Shown: positions 53,505 to 62,856, numbered from the stretch's first letter. The stretch: 64,000 bases of DNA from Claveliimonas intestinigallinarum (GCA_019115145.1 DXED01000020.1:47883-111882); one strand, 5' to 3'. Program-made: numbers and translations. Notes: a model not told the origin generated them from the letters alone.

Positions 53505-54458
53505 TTATTCCGTTTCCTCCACCAAATCCGGATTTCTCTCCAGGGGATGGCTCAGATCCACCGCATTTCTGAATTTGATATCAGACTCTCCATTCACAGA
53601 GATCTGCACAGACTGAACCTCCCCGTCTCCGTTCTCCACAAGGGAATTCACTATGGAGTAGACTGCCAGCTCCGGGGAGACCTGGTAATCCTGGGAGAGA
53701 AATCCCTCATCAAAATTCACATAGCAGATGCCATCCTTTACAGAAACTCCCAGGAGGATCGTGTCCGACGGCAGCGTGTCCTGGCACTCCTGGGTCCGGG
53801 GCCCCTTCAGGAGCTGCTCCAGGATCAGCTTCTGCAGGGATGTATTGCTGTTGTACCTCACATTTACCGTCTCCCGCGCCAGACTGTTCCCATCTGCGTC
53901 GGCAAAGTACAGAGTCAGATCTGTCTTCTCATAGGAATTCAGGGCAGAGCCTATATTTCGCACAAAGTCCTCCGCCCCCATGTAGCCTGTCTCTGTCCCG
54001 TCCGCCTCCCGGAGAGGCTGATCGCCTATGAAGAAGCGGACCCTGCTGATGCCCTCGATCTGCGTCAGGGACTGAACCACAGCGGCCCGCAGCAGTACCT
54101 CGCTCTTCTTGGAGAGACTGCTGTAGGAGTCGCTGAAGGTCAGGTCCAGCTTCCCGTTCCGGAGATCCTTTACCTCCACGGACACCTCCTCAGGGATCGC
54201 ACTCACATACCCCTCCGGGGCCCCGGGCTCTTTCATCTCCTCAAGGGCCTCCCGAACCATATCCCGGGTTTCTCCTGCGGACGGCTCCCAGGCCACCGGC
54301 ATAAGAGACACACTTCCCTGCTCCACATAGAGCAGATACTCCTCTCCCTGCTTCGGGGCGCTCCTATCCCCACCGCATCCGGTGAGAAGTCCCAGGGCCA
54401 GAAGAAGGGCCGCAGACAGGGCTGCCGCTCTCTTCACTGGTCTGTACAGATTTTTCAT
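53505..54458 (-). CDS. GerMN-domain lipoprotein
   Basis: A 317-residue lipoprotein: signal peptide and lipobox LTGC near residue 28, then two GerMN domains (about 65-165 and 200-310; the second shows LILEQLLKGP and ILGVSVKDGICYVNF). The domain is known from spore-germination protein GerM and related envelope proteins that may bind cell-wall or sporulation partners. The ATG at 54458 follows AAGGAGG. It is 37 bp after the histidine kinase stop, hinting at a shared cell-envelope role. Confidence 0.88.
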   Translation of the reverse strand: MKNLYRPVKRAAALSAALLLALGLLTGCGGDRSAPKQGEEYLLYVEQGSVSLMPVAWEPSAGETRDMVREALEEMKEPGAPEGYVSAIPEEVSVEVKDLRNGKLDLTFSDSYSSLSKKSEVLLRAAVVQSLTQIEGISRVRFFIGDQPLREADGTETGYMGAEDFVRNIGSALNSYEKTDLTLYFADADGNSLARETVNVRYNSNTSLQKLILEQLLKGPRTQECQDTLPSDTILLGVSVKDGICYVNFDEGFLSQDYQVSPELAVYSIVNSLVENGDGEVQSVQISVNGESDIKFRNAVDLSHPLERNPDLVEETE

Positions 54459-54495
54459 ATGCAGAAACCTCCTTCCAATCTCCCTGTCCAGGCGA

Positions 54496-55896
54496 TCAGA
54501 CAACATAGCTCAAGGGGATGCGCACTGTAAATGTGGTTCCCTCCCCCACCTGGCTGTACACCTTGACAGCGCCCCGGTGAAGAACCACCGCATTTCTGGC
54601 AATGGCAAGGCCAAGCCCGGTGCCGCCGATCTCCCTGGAGTGGGATTTATCCACCCGGTAGAACCGCTCGAAAATGTGCTCCTGTGCCTCCGCCGGTATG
54701 CCGATGCCCGAGTCAGCCACCTCGATGTAGAAGAATTTATGGTCTGCGTTCAAGGACACATGAACCCATCCGCCCTCCACATTGTACTTCACAGCGTTCT
54801 CCACAAGATTTGTAATAGCAAGGGAAAGCTTTACCTCGTCAATTTCTGCGTTTACAGGCCGAAAGCTTTCAAAGACCACCTCGATGTTGGCCGCCGCCGC
54901 GATGGGCTGAAGCCGCTTCAGGATCTTCTCCACCAGTTCGTTGATGTTGGTCTGCTTCACATCCAGAGTGGAAGCCGTCTTGTCCATCTTGACAAGGGAC
55001 AGAAGGTCGTTGATGATCTTGTCCTCCCGCTCGATCTCCTCCGAAAGATCCGCCATAAACTCCCTGTACAGCTCCACAGGCGCGTCCTCCTGCACAAGCA
55101 GGGAGTCCGCCAGCACCTTCATGGAGGTGATGGGTGTCTTCAGCTCGTGAGACACGTTGGCCACAAACTCCTGCCTGGAATCGTCTAGTATCTTCAGACG
55201 GCCCAGCATCTTGTTAAAGGCCTCAGACAGAAGACTTGTCTCTGTGTATGCATTTTCGTGGAGATAGTTGGTGTCATAGCCCTCGCTGACCGCCTCGATG
55301 GAGGAGGTGATCCTGGCAAAGGGGCGGACCATGACAGAGCCCAGTATGACAGCGAGAGCTGCTACCAGGAGGGCTGTCACTCCCACAGCCACCCAGGCTG
55401 TGCCTCCCAGCACGCTCAGGCCGTCCAGGACAGAGTCAGCGGACACGCTGGCAAGCAGAACGCCGGACACCTGCTCGCTTCCCGGGACGAACACCGGAGA
55501 AGTCACCTCAATATACTGGTTGTCCCGGTCGTAGATCTTCGTTCCCTCCCCCTCAAAGCACTGCATCACATCCTCGGACACAATGATCTTCCCTGTATCC
55601 AGGTCGTATGTATCCTCCGTGATCTGATACTGACTGTTGATCAGCATGATGCGGCCATTGTAAATACCTGACATCTGCTCCAGCTCAGCCTCCAGCACCT
55701 CCGAGAGACCTGTATCTAGGTATCCCCCGGCGCCGATCTGATTGCACAGGATCGTGCACTGGTTCTGCAGCTGGGCGGTCCGCACATCGACCGCCCTGTT
55801 TTCATAGCTTTCCAGGATAACTGCTTTCAAGACAAGGCAGGGAATGATCCCCACTGCTATAAAAAGAAATATGATTCGAAACTTCAGACTTTTCAA
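54496..55896 (-). CDS. Sensor histidine kinase, WalK-like
   Basis: A 466-residue kinase. A first membrane helix (about 8-28), an extracytoplasmic domain of about 140 residues, a second helix near 180, HAMP, then HisKA with the phosphoacceptor HELKTP near 245, and HATPase with NLVENAVKYN, DSGIGIPAE and GTGLGLAIA. No PAS domain is obvious, so it is shorter than WalK of Bacillus. The only start codon that does not overlap the response regulator is TTG at 55896, 22 bp after the regulator's stop; no good ribosome site is close. Partner of the adjacent regulator. Confidence 0.88.
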   Translation of the reverse strand: MKSLKFRIIFLFIAVGIIPCLVLKAVILESYENRAVDVRTAQLQNQCTILCNQIGAGGYLDTGLSEVLEAELEQMSGIYNGRIMLINSQYQITEDTYDLDTGKIIVSEDVMQCFEGEGTKIYDRDNQYIEVTSPVFVPGSEQVSGVLLASVSADSVLDGLSVLGGTAWVAVGVTALLVAALAVILGSVMVRPFARITSSIEAVSEGYDTNYLHENAYTETSLLSEAFNKMLGRLKILDDSRQEFVANVSHELKTPITSMKVLADSLLVQEDAPVELYREFMADLSEEIEREDKIINDLLSLVKMDKTASTLDVKQTNINELVEKILKRLQPIAAAANIEVVFESFRPVNAEIDEVKLSLAITNLVENAVKYNVEGGWVHVSLNADHKFFYIEVADSGIGIPAEAQEHIFERFYRVDKSHSREIGGTGLGLAIARNAVVLHRGAVKVYSQVGEGTTFTVRIPLSYVV

Positions 55897-55918
55897 AAAA
55901 TGATTTCTGAAATATAAT

Positions 55919-56608
55919 CTAACCCCTGAAATAGTAACCAACTCCCCACTTTGTGTACACGTATTTCGGATCGCTGGGCTGCGCCTCGATCTTCTCCCTG
56001 AGCCTTCGGATATGTACATCCACTGTGCGCACGTCGCCCGGGTACTCGTAGCCCCACACAAGGTTCAGCAGATTCTCCCGGCTGTACACCTTATTCGGAT
56101 GGGTAGCCAGAAGCTCCAGAAGGTCGAACTCCTTGGCAGTCAGGTTAATCTCCCGATCACCGATCACCACTCTGCGGCTCTCGCAGTCAATCTTCATATC
56201 TCCCTTGACCACCAGCTTTCCGTCTTCCTTCTGATCCTTCTTCTTCCCTGTGCGGCGAATGATGGCCTTGATCCTGGCCTTCACCTCCAGGATGTTGAAG
56301 GGCTTGGTGATATAGTCGTCAGCCCCGTACTCCAGCCCCAGGATCTTGTCCATGTCCTCTCCCTTGGCGGTCAGCATGATGATAGGGACGTCCGAGTACT
56401 CCCGAATCTGTCTGCACACCTCAAAGCCGTCATGCTTGGGCAGCATGACGTCCAGGAGGATAATGTCGTATGTATTTTCGGCGGCCAGCTTTAAGGCCTC
56501 CTCCCCGTCGTAAGCGCAGTCCACTTCCATGTCGTCCTGCTCCAGACTGAACCGTATTCCCTTCACGATCAGTTTTTCATCGTCCACAACCAATACTTTC
56601 CAACCCAT
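55919..56608 (-). CDS. OmpR-family response regulator, WalR-like
   Basis: A 229-residue regulator. Receiver domain: acidic pair DDE at 9-11, phosphoacceptor Asp in ILLDVMLP near 53, Thr in MLTAKGE and Lys in DYITKPF. The DNA-binding domain is winged-helix OmpR type with ENLLNLVWGYEYPGDVRTVDVHIRRLREKIE, close to WalR/PhoP of Firmicutes. GGGAG precedes the ATG. It leads the kinase, GerMN and comEC genes. Assignment as WalR is by similarity of the helix; PhoP is the alternative. Confidence 0.9.
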   Translation of the reverse strand: MGWKVLVVDDEKLIVKGIRFSLEQDDMEVDCAYDGEEALKLAAENTYDIILLDVMLPKHDGFEVCRQIREYSDVPIIMLTAKGEDMDKILGLEYGADDYITKPFNILEVKARIKAIIRRTGKKKDQKEDGKLVVKGDMKIDCESRRVVIGDREINLTAKEFDLLELLATHPNKVYSRENLLNLVWGYEYPGDVRTVDVHIRRLREKIEAQPSDPKYVYTKWGVGYYFRG

Positions 56609-56644
56609 AATGTCTCCCTTAGCTTTTTTGTTCTTCTTCTGTCA

Positions 56645-57301
56645 TCACACAGTGATCTCATCCTTCAGCTTCTCGTAGATGCCTTCCTTGATGCCGTCCA
56701 CCTTCATAATATCCTCCGGCGCTTGGAAAGCTCCCTCTTCCTCCCGGTAGGTGATAATGGCCTCCGCCCGGGTCTGTCCGATCCCCGTGAGGGTCATCAG
56801 CTCCTCCAGACCAGCGGTGTTCAGGTTCACCTTTCCTCCGCCCTGCTCCCGGGAAGAAGACGCCGCCCCCCAGGAGTCGTCCTGAGGAAACGTGCCCGCC
56901 TCTGCCTCCTCCTTTGAGGGGACATAGATCTTCTGTCCGTCCTCCGCCTGCTGGGCCAGGTTCAGGCTCTCCGGGCTGGCCCCCTCCAGAGTGCCTCCGG
57001 CCCTCTCTATGGCCTGGTACACGCGGGCCCCCGCAGACAGCTCATAGATGCCCGGGGCGGCCACCTGGCCGCACACATAGACAAAGATGGCGTCAGTCTC
57101 CTGTTCCGGCTCCTGCCCCTTCTCCCGGGTCTCCTCACCTGTCTTCTCCGGGGAGTCCTCCTCGCCTGAAGAGGCCTCCTCCCCGTCTTCTTCCAGAGAG
57201 ATCTCCTCTATGCCGGAGGTCTCTTCCTTCTTTTCACATCCGTTTAAACAGCCGGTCAGGATCACAAGAATCCAGAGAACCGCTGTCAGTCTTCTACGCA
57301 T
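56645..57301 (-). CDS. comEA: ComEA-like helix-hairpin-helix protein
   Basis: A 218-residue protein. The N-terminus is a signal sequence with a cysteine (ILTGC) fitting a lipobox, then an acidic low-complexity linker (about 30-72), an SLBB-like domain (FVYVCGQVAAPGIYEL) and a C-terminal pair of helix-hairpin-helix motifs (NLNTAGLEELMTLTGIGQTRAEAIITYR) that bind dsDNA. It is the extracellular DNA receptor of transformation. A GGAG site precedes the ATG. The lipid anchor replaces the usual membrane helix. Confidence 0.92.
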   Translation of the reverse strand: MRRRLTAVLWILVILTGCLNGCEKKEETSGIEEISLEEDGEEASSGEEDSPEKTGEETREKGQEPEQETDAIFVYVCGQVAAPGIYELSAGARVYQAIERAGGTLEGASPESLNLAQQAEDGQKIYVPSKEEAEAGTFPQDDSWGAASSSREQGGGKVNLNTAGLEELMTLTGIGQTRAEAIITYREEEGAFQAPEDIMKVDGIKEGIYEKLKDEITV

Positions 57302-57368
57302 AATTTACTCCTTTACAGCCGTATCCCAGCTGCGGACACCCCTCTTATGCTTAGATAAAGCCATTGTA

Positions 57369-57800
57369 CTATTTCCACTGAAAAATTGCAACTCCAATCA
57401 GAGCCAGGGCCATGCCTCCCACCTTCCGCCATTCCAGGGGCTCCTTCTCCACACCAAAAAGCCCTGCCAGCTCGATGAGATAGGCCACGATGAGCTGGGC
57501 GATGACGATGAGAAGAGCCGCCTTTGCAGGCCCCAGCTGCTCCATGCTGCGGATGACAGTCCAGGTGATCCCCGCCCCGATGACGCCTCCCAGGAGCATA
57601 TATTTCGGTTCCACCCGGGCGATGGCCCCAAAGCTGTCCCTCCCCGCAAAGAACCAGACCCCCAGACAGACCGCCAGGGCAGAGAACTGTACCCAGGCAT
57701 TGCTCACATACTCCCCCGTGGTCTTGGTGACCTGGGTGTTAAATACGCCCTGCACACTCATGAGGGCGCCCGACAATAGTGCAATAAAAAAGCCGGCCAT
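57369..57800 (-). CDS. Small YdcZ/DUF606-type membrane transporter
   Basis: A 143-residue membrane protein with four to five hydrophobic segments, matching the DMT-superfamily DUF606 (YdcZ) half-size proteins. Conserved signals are GALMSVQGVFNT at the start and GVIGAGITWTVIRSM near 80. Substrate is unknown; homologues occur singly or as pairs. It lies between argD and comEA on the same strand with 100 bp to argD. AAGGAAG precedes the ATG. Confidence 0.85.
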   Translation of the reverse strand: MAGFFIALLSGALMSVQGVFNTQVTKTTGEYVSNAWVQFSALAVCLGVWFFAGRDSFGAIARVEPKYMLLGGVIGAGITWTVIRSMEQLGPAKAALLIVIAQLIVAYLIELAGLFGVEKEPLEWRKVGGMALALIGVAIFQWK

Positions 57801-57909
57801 AGAAAATCACTTCCTTCCTCTTGATCAGAAGTTAGTATTTCCCACAGCCAGCCTGTATATTCCGCCGAAATCTGTATTTATCCGGTCATTTCCTTTTGCG
57901 GACCTTCTC

Positions 57910-59088
57910 CTAGAGCGCCTTCTCCAGCTTTTCGATCATCTCGTCCACATGCTCCTCCGTGATCACAAGGGGCGGAACCATGCGGAGCACATTTCCCCCG
58001 GCGGTGATGACAAGAAGCCCCTCCTTCTGCGCCTTCACCACGACCTCGCCCACCGGCACGTTCAGGACAAGGCCCTGCATCAGGCCCTTTCCTCTGCGCA
58101 GCTTCACGGACTCTTTGCGCTCCGCCAGGGCGTCCAGCTGCTTCTCCAGGTAGGCTCCCACCTGCTTCACGTGATCGCAGAGCTTCTCCTTTTCAAAAAT
58201 GTCCAGCACTGCGCTGACCGCCGCGCACACAAAGGGATTTCCCCCGTAGGTAGTGCCGTGGTCTCCCGGAGCCAGGGACTTCTCCGCCACCTTCTCTGTC
58301 ATGGCAAAGGCACCCACCGGGACGCCGCCGCCGATGGCCTTGGCCATAGCCATGATGTCCGGCTTCACGCCATAGTCCTGCCAGGCGAACATGGTGCCTG
58401 TGCGCCCCATACCGCACTGGATCTCATCCAGGATGAGGAGCACATTGTTCTCATCGCAGAGCTTCCTCACGCCCTGCAGGAATTCCGGGTCAATGGGATA
58501 GATGCCTCCCTCGCCCTGGAGTGTCTCCATGATCACCGCGCAGGTGTGCCCGTTCATCTGCTCCTTCACGCTGTCCAGGTCATTGTACCGGGCAAATCGC
58601 ACGCCCCCTATAAGGGGCTCAAAGGGAGTCCGGTATGCCTCGTTGCCTGTCACAGCCACAGCCCCCATGGTGCGCCCGTGGAAGGAGTGCTCCATGGCGA
58701 TAAACTCATACCGGCCGGAGCCCTCTGTGTAGGCGTATTTTCTGGCCGCCTTCAGGGCTCCCTCTATGGCCTCGGTGCCGCTGTTTGTAAAGAAAACCCG
58801 GTCCATCTGAGCCGCCTTTGTCAGCTTTTGGGCCGCCTCAGCCGCCGGTTTGCTGTAGTACAGGTTGGAGGTGTGGAGCAGGGTGTCCACCTGGTTCTTC
58901 AGAGCCTCTGTGTACTCCTTGTGGCCGTAGCCAAGTCCGCACACAGCGATGCCTGCGGCAAAGTCCAGGTATTTTTTCCCCTCCGTGTCATACAGGTAAA
59001 CGCCCTCGCCCCTCTCCAGGACGATGGGATACCGGTTGTAGGTGTGCAGGAGCGACTGCTCCGCCTCGTCGATCCATTTATTTGTCAT
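57910..59088 (-). CDS. argD: Acetylornithine aminotransferase
   Basis: A 392-residue PLP enzyme of arginine synthesis. The class III signature is DEIQCGMGRTG near 220 with the PLP lysine in MAKAIGGGVPVGA near 245; AMEHSFHGRTMG binds phosphate. The ATG at 59088 overlaps the argB stop by 11 bp (the stop is at 59080-59078), implying translational coupling; GGGAG is 11 bases upstream. Last gene of the arg operon. Confidence 0.96.
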   Translation of the reverse strand: MTNKWIDEAEQSLLHTYNRYPIVLERGEGVYLYDTEGKKYLDFAAGIAVCGLGYGHKEYTEALKNQVDTLLHTSNLYYSKPAAEAAQKLTKAAQMDRVFFTNSGTEAIEGALKAARKYAYTEGSGRYEFIAMEHSFHGRTMGAVAVTGNEAYRTPFEPLIGGVRFARYNDLDSVKEQMNGHTCAVIMETLQGEGGIYPIDPEFLQGVRKLCDENNVLLILDEIQCGMGRTGTMFAWQDYGVKPDIMAMAKAIGGGVPVGAFAMTEKVAEKSLAPGDHGTTYGGNPFVCAAVSAVLDIFEKEKLCDHVKQVGAYLEKQLDALAERKESVKLRRGKGLMQGLVLNVPVGEVVVKAQKEGLLVITAGGNVLRMVPPLVITEEHVDEMIEKLEKAL

Positions 59089-59977
59089 TGTAAAATCTGC
59101 TCCCTTCATCGTCTAAGATGGCGGTTCCGATTCCTCTGTTGGTGAAAATCTCCAGCAGGAGGCAGTGGGGAATCCTGCCGTCCAGGATATGCACTCTGGA
59201 AACGCCGTTTTCAATTGCGTCGATACAGTTGTTCAGCTTGGGAAGCATGCCGCCTCCGATGTAGCCCTCCTCCATCAGCTTTCTGGCCTCAGACACCTTC
59301 AGCTCCGAGATCAGTGTCTCCGGGTCCTTGGGATCCTTGTAGACACCCTCAATGTCTGTCAGGAAGGCCAGCTTCTCCGCATGCATGGCCCTGGCGATGG
59401 CGCAGGCCGCGTCGTCCGCGTTGATGTTGTAGGTGTTGTTCCTGTCGTCCAGTCCCACAGGGCACACGATGGGGAGGAAATCCTTCTCCAGCAGATCCCA
59501 TAGGATGTCCGCGTTCACTTCCCTCACATCTCCCACAAAGCCGATGTCCTGGCCGTCGGAGAGCTTCTTTGTCACCCGCAGGAGGCCTCCGTCCTTTCCG
59601 CTGATGCCGATGGCCCGCACGCCCAGGCCCTCCACGAACTGGACCAGCTCTTTATTTACCTTTCCAAGAACCATCTCCGCCAGCTCCATGGTGGCCGCGT
59701 CGGTCACCCGCAGACCGTTGACAAAATGGGGCTCCATGCCCACCTTGCCCACCCAGCGGCTGATCTCCTTTCCGCCGCCGTGGACGATGATGGGCTTAAA
59801 GCCCACCAGCTTCAGCAGGGTCACGTCCTGGATCACTCTCTCCTTGAGTGTCTCGTCCACCATGGCGCTGCCGCCGTATTTCACAACAATGACTTTCCGG
59901 TTAAACCGCTGGATGTAGGGGAGGGCCTCGATGAGCACCTCCGCCTTGTCCAGATATTTCTGCATATTGTTATCCAT
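59078..59977 (-). CDS. argB: N-acetylglutamate kinase
   Basis: A 299-residue kinase, the arginine-feedback step in many bacteria. The nucleotide motif VVKYGGSAM, the substrate loop VHGGGKEIS and VRAIGISGKDGGLL are visible; the extended N-terminal helix suggests the hexameric, arginine-sensitive form. Its ribosome site (AGGAG) lies inside the end of argJ; the stop overlaps argD. Confidence 0.97.
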   Translation of the reverse strand: MDNNMQKYLDKAEVLIEALPYIQRFNRKVIVVKYGGSAMVDETLKERVIQDVTLLKLVGFKPIIVHGGGKEISRWVGKVGMEPHFVNGLRVTDAATMELAEMVLGKVNKELVQFVEGLGVRAIGISGKDGGLLRVTKKLSDGQDIGFVGDVREVNADILWDLLEKDFLPIVCPVGLDDRNNTYNINADDAACAIARAMHAEKLAFLTDIEGVYKDPKDPETLISELKVSEARKLMEEGYIGGGMLPKLNNCIDAIENGVSRVHILDGRIPHCLLLEIFTNRGIGTAILDDEGSRFYNDK

Positions 59978-59982
59978 TTTTT

Positions 59983-61206
59983 TTAGCTCCTGTAATCCGC
60001 GTTGATTTCAATGTATCCGTGTGTCAGGTCGCAGCCCCAGGCGGAGGCGCTCTCCTGTCCCAGCTTCACGTCCGCGATGGCTGTCACCTCCGGCTGGGAG
60101 AGGATTTTCGTTGCCTCCTCCTCGCTGTAGTCCACAGCCGTGCCGTTCTCTATGATCTGGATTTTGCCTGCCTGGCTCTCAAAGAAGAGGTCCACCTTTT
60201 CCGGGTCAAACTGGGCGCCGGAGTAGCCCATGGCGCAGAGGATCCTTCCCCAGTTGGCGTCGTGGCCCGCGATGGCTGTCTTGGTCAGATTGGAGCAGAC
60301 GATGGATTTGGCCAGCACCTTTGCCTGCTCCTTGCTCTCGGCTCCGATGACCTTGGCCTCGAAGAGGGCTGTGGCACCTTCTCCATCCCCGGCGATCTTC
60401 TTTGCCAGGTACTCGTTGATCACGTGGAGAGCTGCCTTGAACTCCTGGTATTCCGGCGTACCGCAGGTGATCTCCTCGTTTTCCGCCATCCCGTTGGCCA
60501 GCAGGAGCACCGTGTCGTTGGTGGAGGTATCCCCGTCCACGGAGATCATATTGTATGTATCCGGCACATCCTCACTGAGAGCGCTCTGGAGAGCCTCCTT
60601 TGTGATGACTGCGTCTGTTGTGATAAAGGAGAGCATAGTGCACATGTTGGGATGGATCATTCCGGAGCCCTTTGCCATGCCGCCGATGGTGACGGTCTTA
60701 TCCTTCACCTGGATAGTGACAGCAATCTCCTTCTCCTTTGTGTCTGTAGTCATGATGGCCCTGGCTGCCTCCGTGCCGGCCTCCAGGGTGGACGCCTTTT
60801 TCGGGGCCAGAGCCTCAATGCCGGCCTTCAGCTTTTCAATGGGCATCTGCTTTCCGATCACGCCGGTGGAGCCGATGAGCACTCCGGCCGGGTCAATGCC
60901 CAGCACCTCTCCGGCCTTGTCCGCCGTGTCCTTGCAATAGCCGAAGCCCTCCGCTCCTGTGCAGGCATTAGCAATTCCTGAGTTTACAATGATAGCCTGT
61001 GATTTCTTTCCACTCTTTACCACCTGCTGGTCCCACTTTACGGGAGCTGCCTTTACTACATTTGTGGTAAAGGTTCCTGCTGTCACGCAGGGCACCTGGC
61101 TGTAGATCAGGGCCATATCCGTGCGGTCCTTGTACTTCAGCCCTGCAGCCGCGCAGGCTGCCTCAAATCCTTTTGCCGCGGTCACGCCGCCTTCTATTCT
61201 CTCCAT
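59983..61206 (-). CDS. argJ: Glutamate N-acetyltransferase ArgJ
   Basis: A 407-residue enzyme transferring acetyl from acetylornithine to glutamate. It self-cleaves; the autoproteolysis region reads MIHPNMCTMLSF near 190, with a cysteine where alanine is common before the catalytic threonine, and GIANACTGAEG near 95 is the active-site loop. The ATG at 61206 follows AAGGTGG; ORF extension to 61275 overlaps the GNAT gene. In a cyclic pathway it can also supply the first acetylation (bifunctional), so a separate N-acetylglutamate synthase is not strictly needed. Confidence 0.95.
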   Translation of the reverse strand: MERIEGGVTAAKGFEAACAAAGLKYKDRTDMALIYSQVPCVTAGTFTTNVVKAAPVKWDQQVVKSGKKSQAIIVNSGIANACTGAEGFGYCKDTADKAGEVLGIDPAGVLIGSTGVIGKQMPIEKLKAGIEALAPKKASTLEAGTEAARAIMTTDTKEKEIAVTIQVKDKTVTIGGMAKGSGMIHPNMCTMLSFITTDAVITKEALQSALSEDVPDTYNMISVDGDTSTNDTVLLLANGMAENEEITCGTPEYQEFKAALHVINEYLAKKIAGDGEGATALFEAKVIGAESKEQAKVLAKSIVCSNLTKTAIAGHDANWGRILCAMGYSGAQFDPEKVDLFFESQAGKIQIIENGTAVDYSEEEATKILSQPEVTAIADVKLGQESASAWGCDLTHGYIEINADYRS

Positions 61207-61240
61207 GTTATCCACCTTCCCCTGAAAATATTTTTCTTTA

Positions 61241-61690
61241 TTACTGTTCATTGAACGCCGTGATGTTGGCGTCATTCAGCACGAAATCGTAGTAGTTCAG
61301 ATCTTCCCTCTCTGTCCAGCCGATGGTGTTCCAGAAGGCATTTCCGATGTCATTTTTTGTAAATGCAATAAGACAGACCTTGTTGATCTTCTCCGCCTTC
61401 AGGGCCTCCATGGCCCTCACCACCATGGCCTTTCCTATGCCGTGGCGCCGGTAGGCCTCGTCCACGCACACGTGGTAGAGACAGCCTCTCCTGCCGTCAT
61501 GTCCGCACAGGATGCTGCCCACGATCTTCCCGTCCTTCTCCGCCACTACACTGGTGGTGGGATTTCTCATAAGGAAGCGCTCCACGCCCTCCCTGGAGTC
61601 GTCAATGCTCCGGATACCGAAGCCCTTGATCTGCTTCCAGAGGTGGTACACCTCCTCGTAATCGTCTATTGTCATTTCCCGGATTGTCAT
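61241..61690 (-). CDS. GNAT acetyltransferase inside the arg operon
   Basis: A 149-residue GNAT-fold protein. The acetyl-CoA loop is YRRHGIGKAMV near 81-91 (Q/RxxGxG/A motif) with the beta4 strand LYHVCVDE before it. AGGAGGT overlaps the argC end, so it is translated in coupling with argC; argJ follows after 34 bp. Its place in the operon suggests a stand-alone N-acetylglutamate synthase priming the ArgJ cycle, but sequence alone does not show the substrate. Confidence 0.85.
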   Translation of the reverse strand: MTIREMTIDDYEEVYHLWKQIKGFGIRSIDDSREGVERFLMRNPTTSVVAEKDGKIVGSILCGHDGRRGCLYHVCVDEAYRRHGIGKAMVVRAMEALKAEKINKVCLIAFTKNDIGNAFWNTIGWTEREDLNYYDFVLNDANITAFNEQ

Positions 61691-61703
61691 GTCTGGTTAC
61701 CTC

Positions 61704-62744
61704 CTACGGGAACATGGGCACAAGATCCAGCCCTGTATCCTCGGTCAGTCCGAAGGCCAGGTTCATGTTCTGCACCGCCTGTCCGGCCGCTCCTTTCACA
61801 AGATTGTCAATGGCTCCGATCATGATGATGCGGCCTGTCCTCTCATCGATCTTAAAGCCGATGTCCACGTAATTGCTGCCCTCCACCCACTTGGTTTCTG
61901 GGTAGACGCCCTCATCCAGAAGGCGGATGAATTTCTCATCCTTATAATATTTCTCGTACACGGCCTTCACGTCCTCATAGCTCACATCCTTTGTCAGCTT
62001 CGCGTACTCTGTGGCCAGGATGCCCCGGTTCATGGGTACCAGATGAGGCGTAAAGTTCAGCACTACCGGATGTCCGCAGGCGTAGCCGAGCTGCTCCTCA
62101 ATCTCCGGAGTGTGCCTGTGGGAGGCGATGCCGTAGGCCTTCATGTTTTCATTGACCTCACAGAAGAGGTTGGGCACCTTGGCCCCTCTCCCTGCGCCGG
62201 AGGTGCCGGACTTGGCGTCAATGATGAGAGTGTCCATGTCGATGAGTCCCTCCTTCGCCAGAGGGTAGGCCGTCAGGATGGAACAGGTGGTGTAGCAGCC
62301 CGGGTTTGCGATGAGCCGGGCCTTCTTCACATCCTCCCTGTTGATCTCGCACAGGCCGTAGACTGCCTCCTTTATAAACTCCGGGCTCTTGTGTTCTATG
62401 CCGTACCACTTCTCGTAGGTAGCCACGTCCTTGATTCGGAAATCCGCGCTCAGGTCAATGATCTTCACCTTGCTTAGGATGTCCTCATTGACAAGGGAAG
62501 CGCACAGTCCCTGGGGGGTGGCTGTGAAGATCACGTCCGCCGCCGCTGCCAGCTCGTCCATGTTGTCATCCATGCAGACCGCGTCCACGATCTGGAACAT
62601 ATTCTGGTACACACTTGCGTACTTCTTATCTATATAGCTCCTGGAGCCGTACCACACGATCTCGGCGTCCTTATGTCCCATCAGGATGCGGACCAGCTCT
62701 GCTCCCGCGTATCCGGTGGAACCGATAATTCCTGCTCTTATCAT
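61704..62744 (-). CDS. argC: N-acetyl-gamma-glutamyl-phosphate reductase
   Basis: A 346-residue NADPH-dependent reductase. The Rossmann motif GSTGYAGAELVRIL is at the N-terminus and the catalytic cysteine lies in IANPGCYTT near 148; long-form size. The ATG at 62744 has AAGGA 10 bases upstream; the frame stays open to 63062 but would cross the divergent control region. First gene of the minus-strand arg operon. Confidence 0.96.
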   Translation of the reverse strand: MIRAGIIGSTGYAGAELVRILMGHKDAEIVWYGSRSYIDKKYASVYQNMFQIVDAVCMDDNMDELAAAADVIFTATPQGLCASLVNEDILSKVKIIDLSADFRIKDVATYEKWYGIEHKSPEFIKEAVYGLCEINREDVKKARLIANPGCYTTCSILTAYPLAKEGLIDMDTLIIDAKSGTSGAGRGAKVPNLFCEVNENMKAYGIASHRHTPEIEEQLGYACGHPVVLNFTPHLVPMNRGILATEYAKLTKDVSYEDVKAVYEKYYKDEKFIRLLDEGVYPETKWVEGSNYVDIGFKIDERTGRIIMIGAIDNLVKGAAGQAVQNMNLAFGLTEDTGLDLVPMFP

Positions 62745-62856
62745 CTTTCGCATATCCTTTCTTATTAAAATAGAATAACACTTGTTAAAGTTTATACCAC
62801 TTTTCTTTCTGTGTAAAGTGGATTGCCGGAACTTTTTCCCCGCTGTATGTTTGTAC

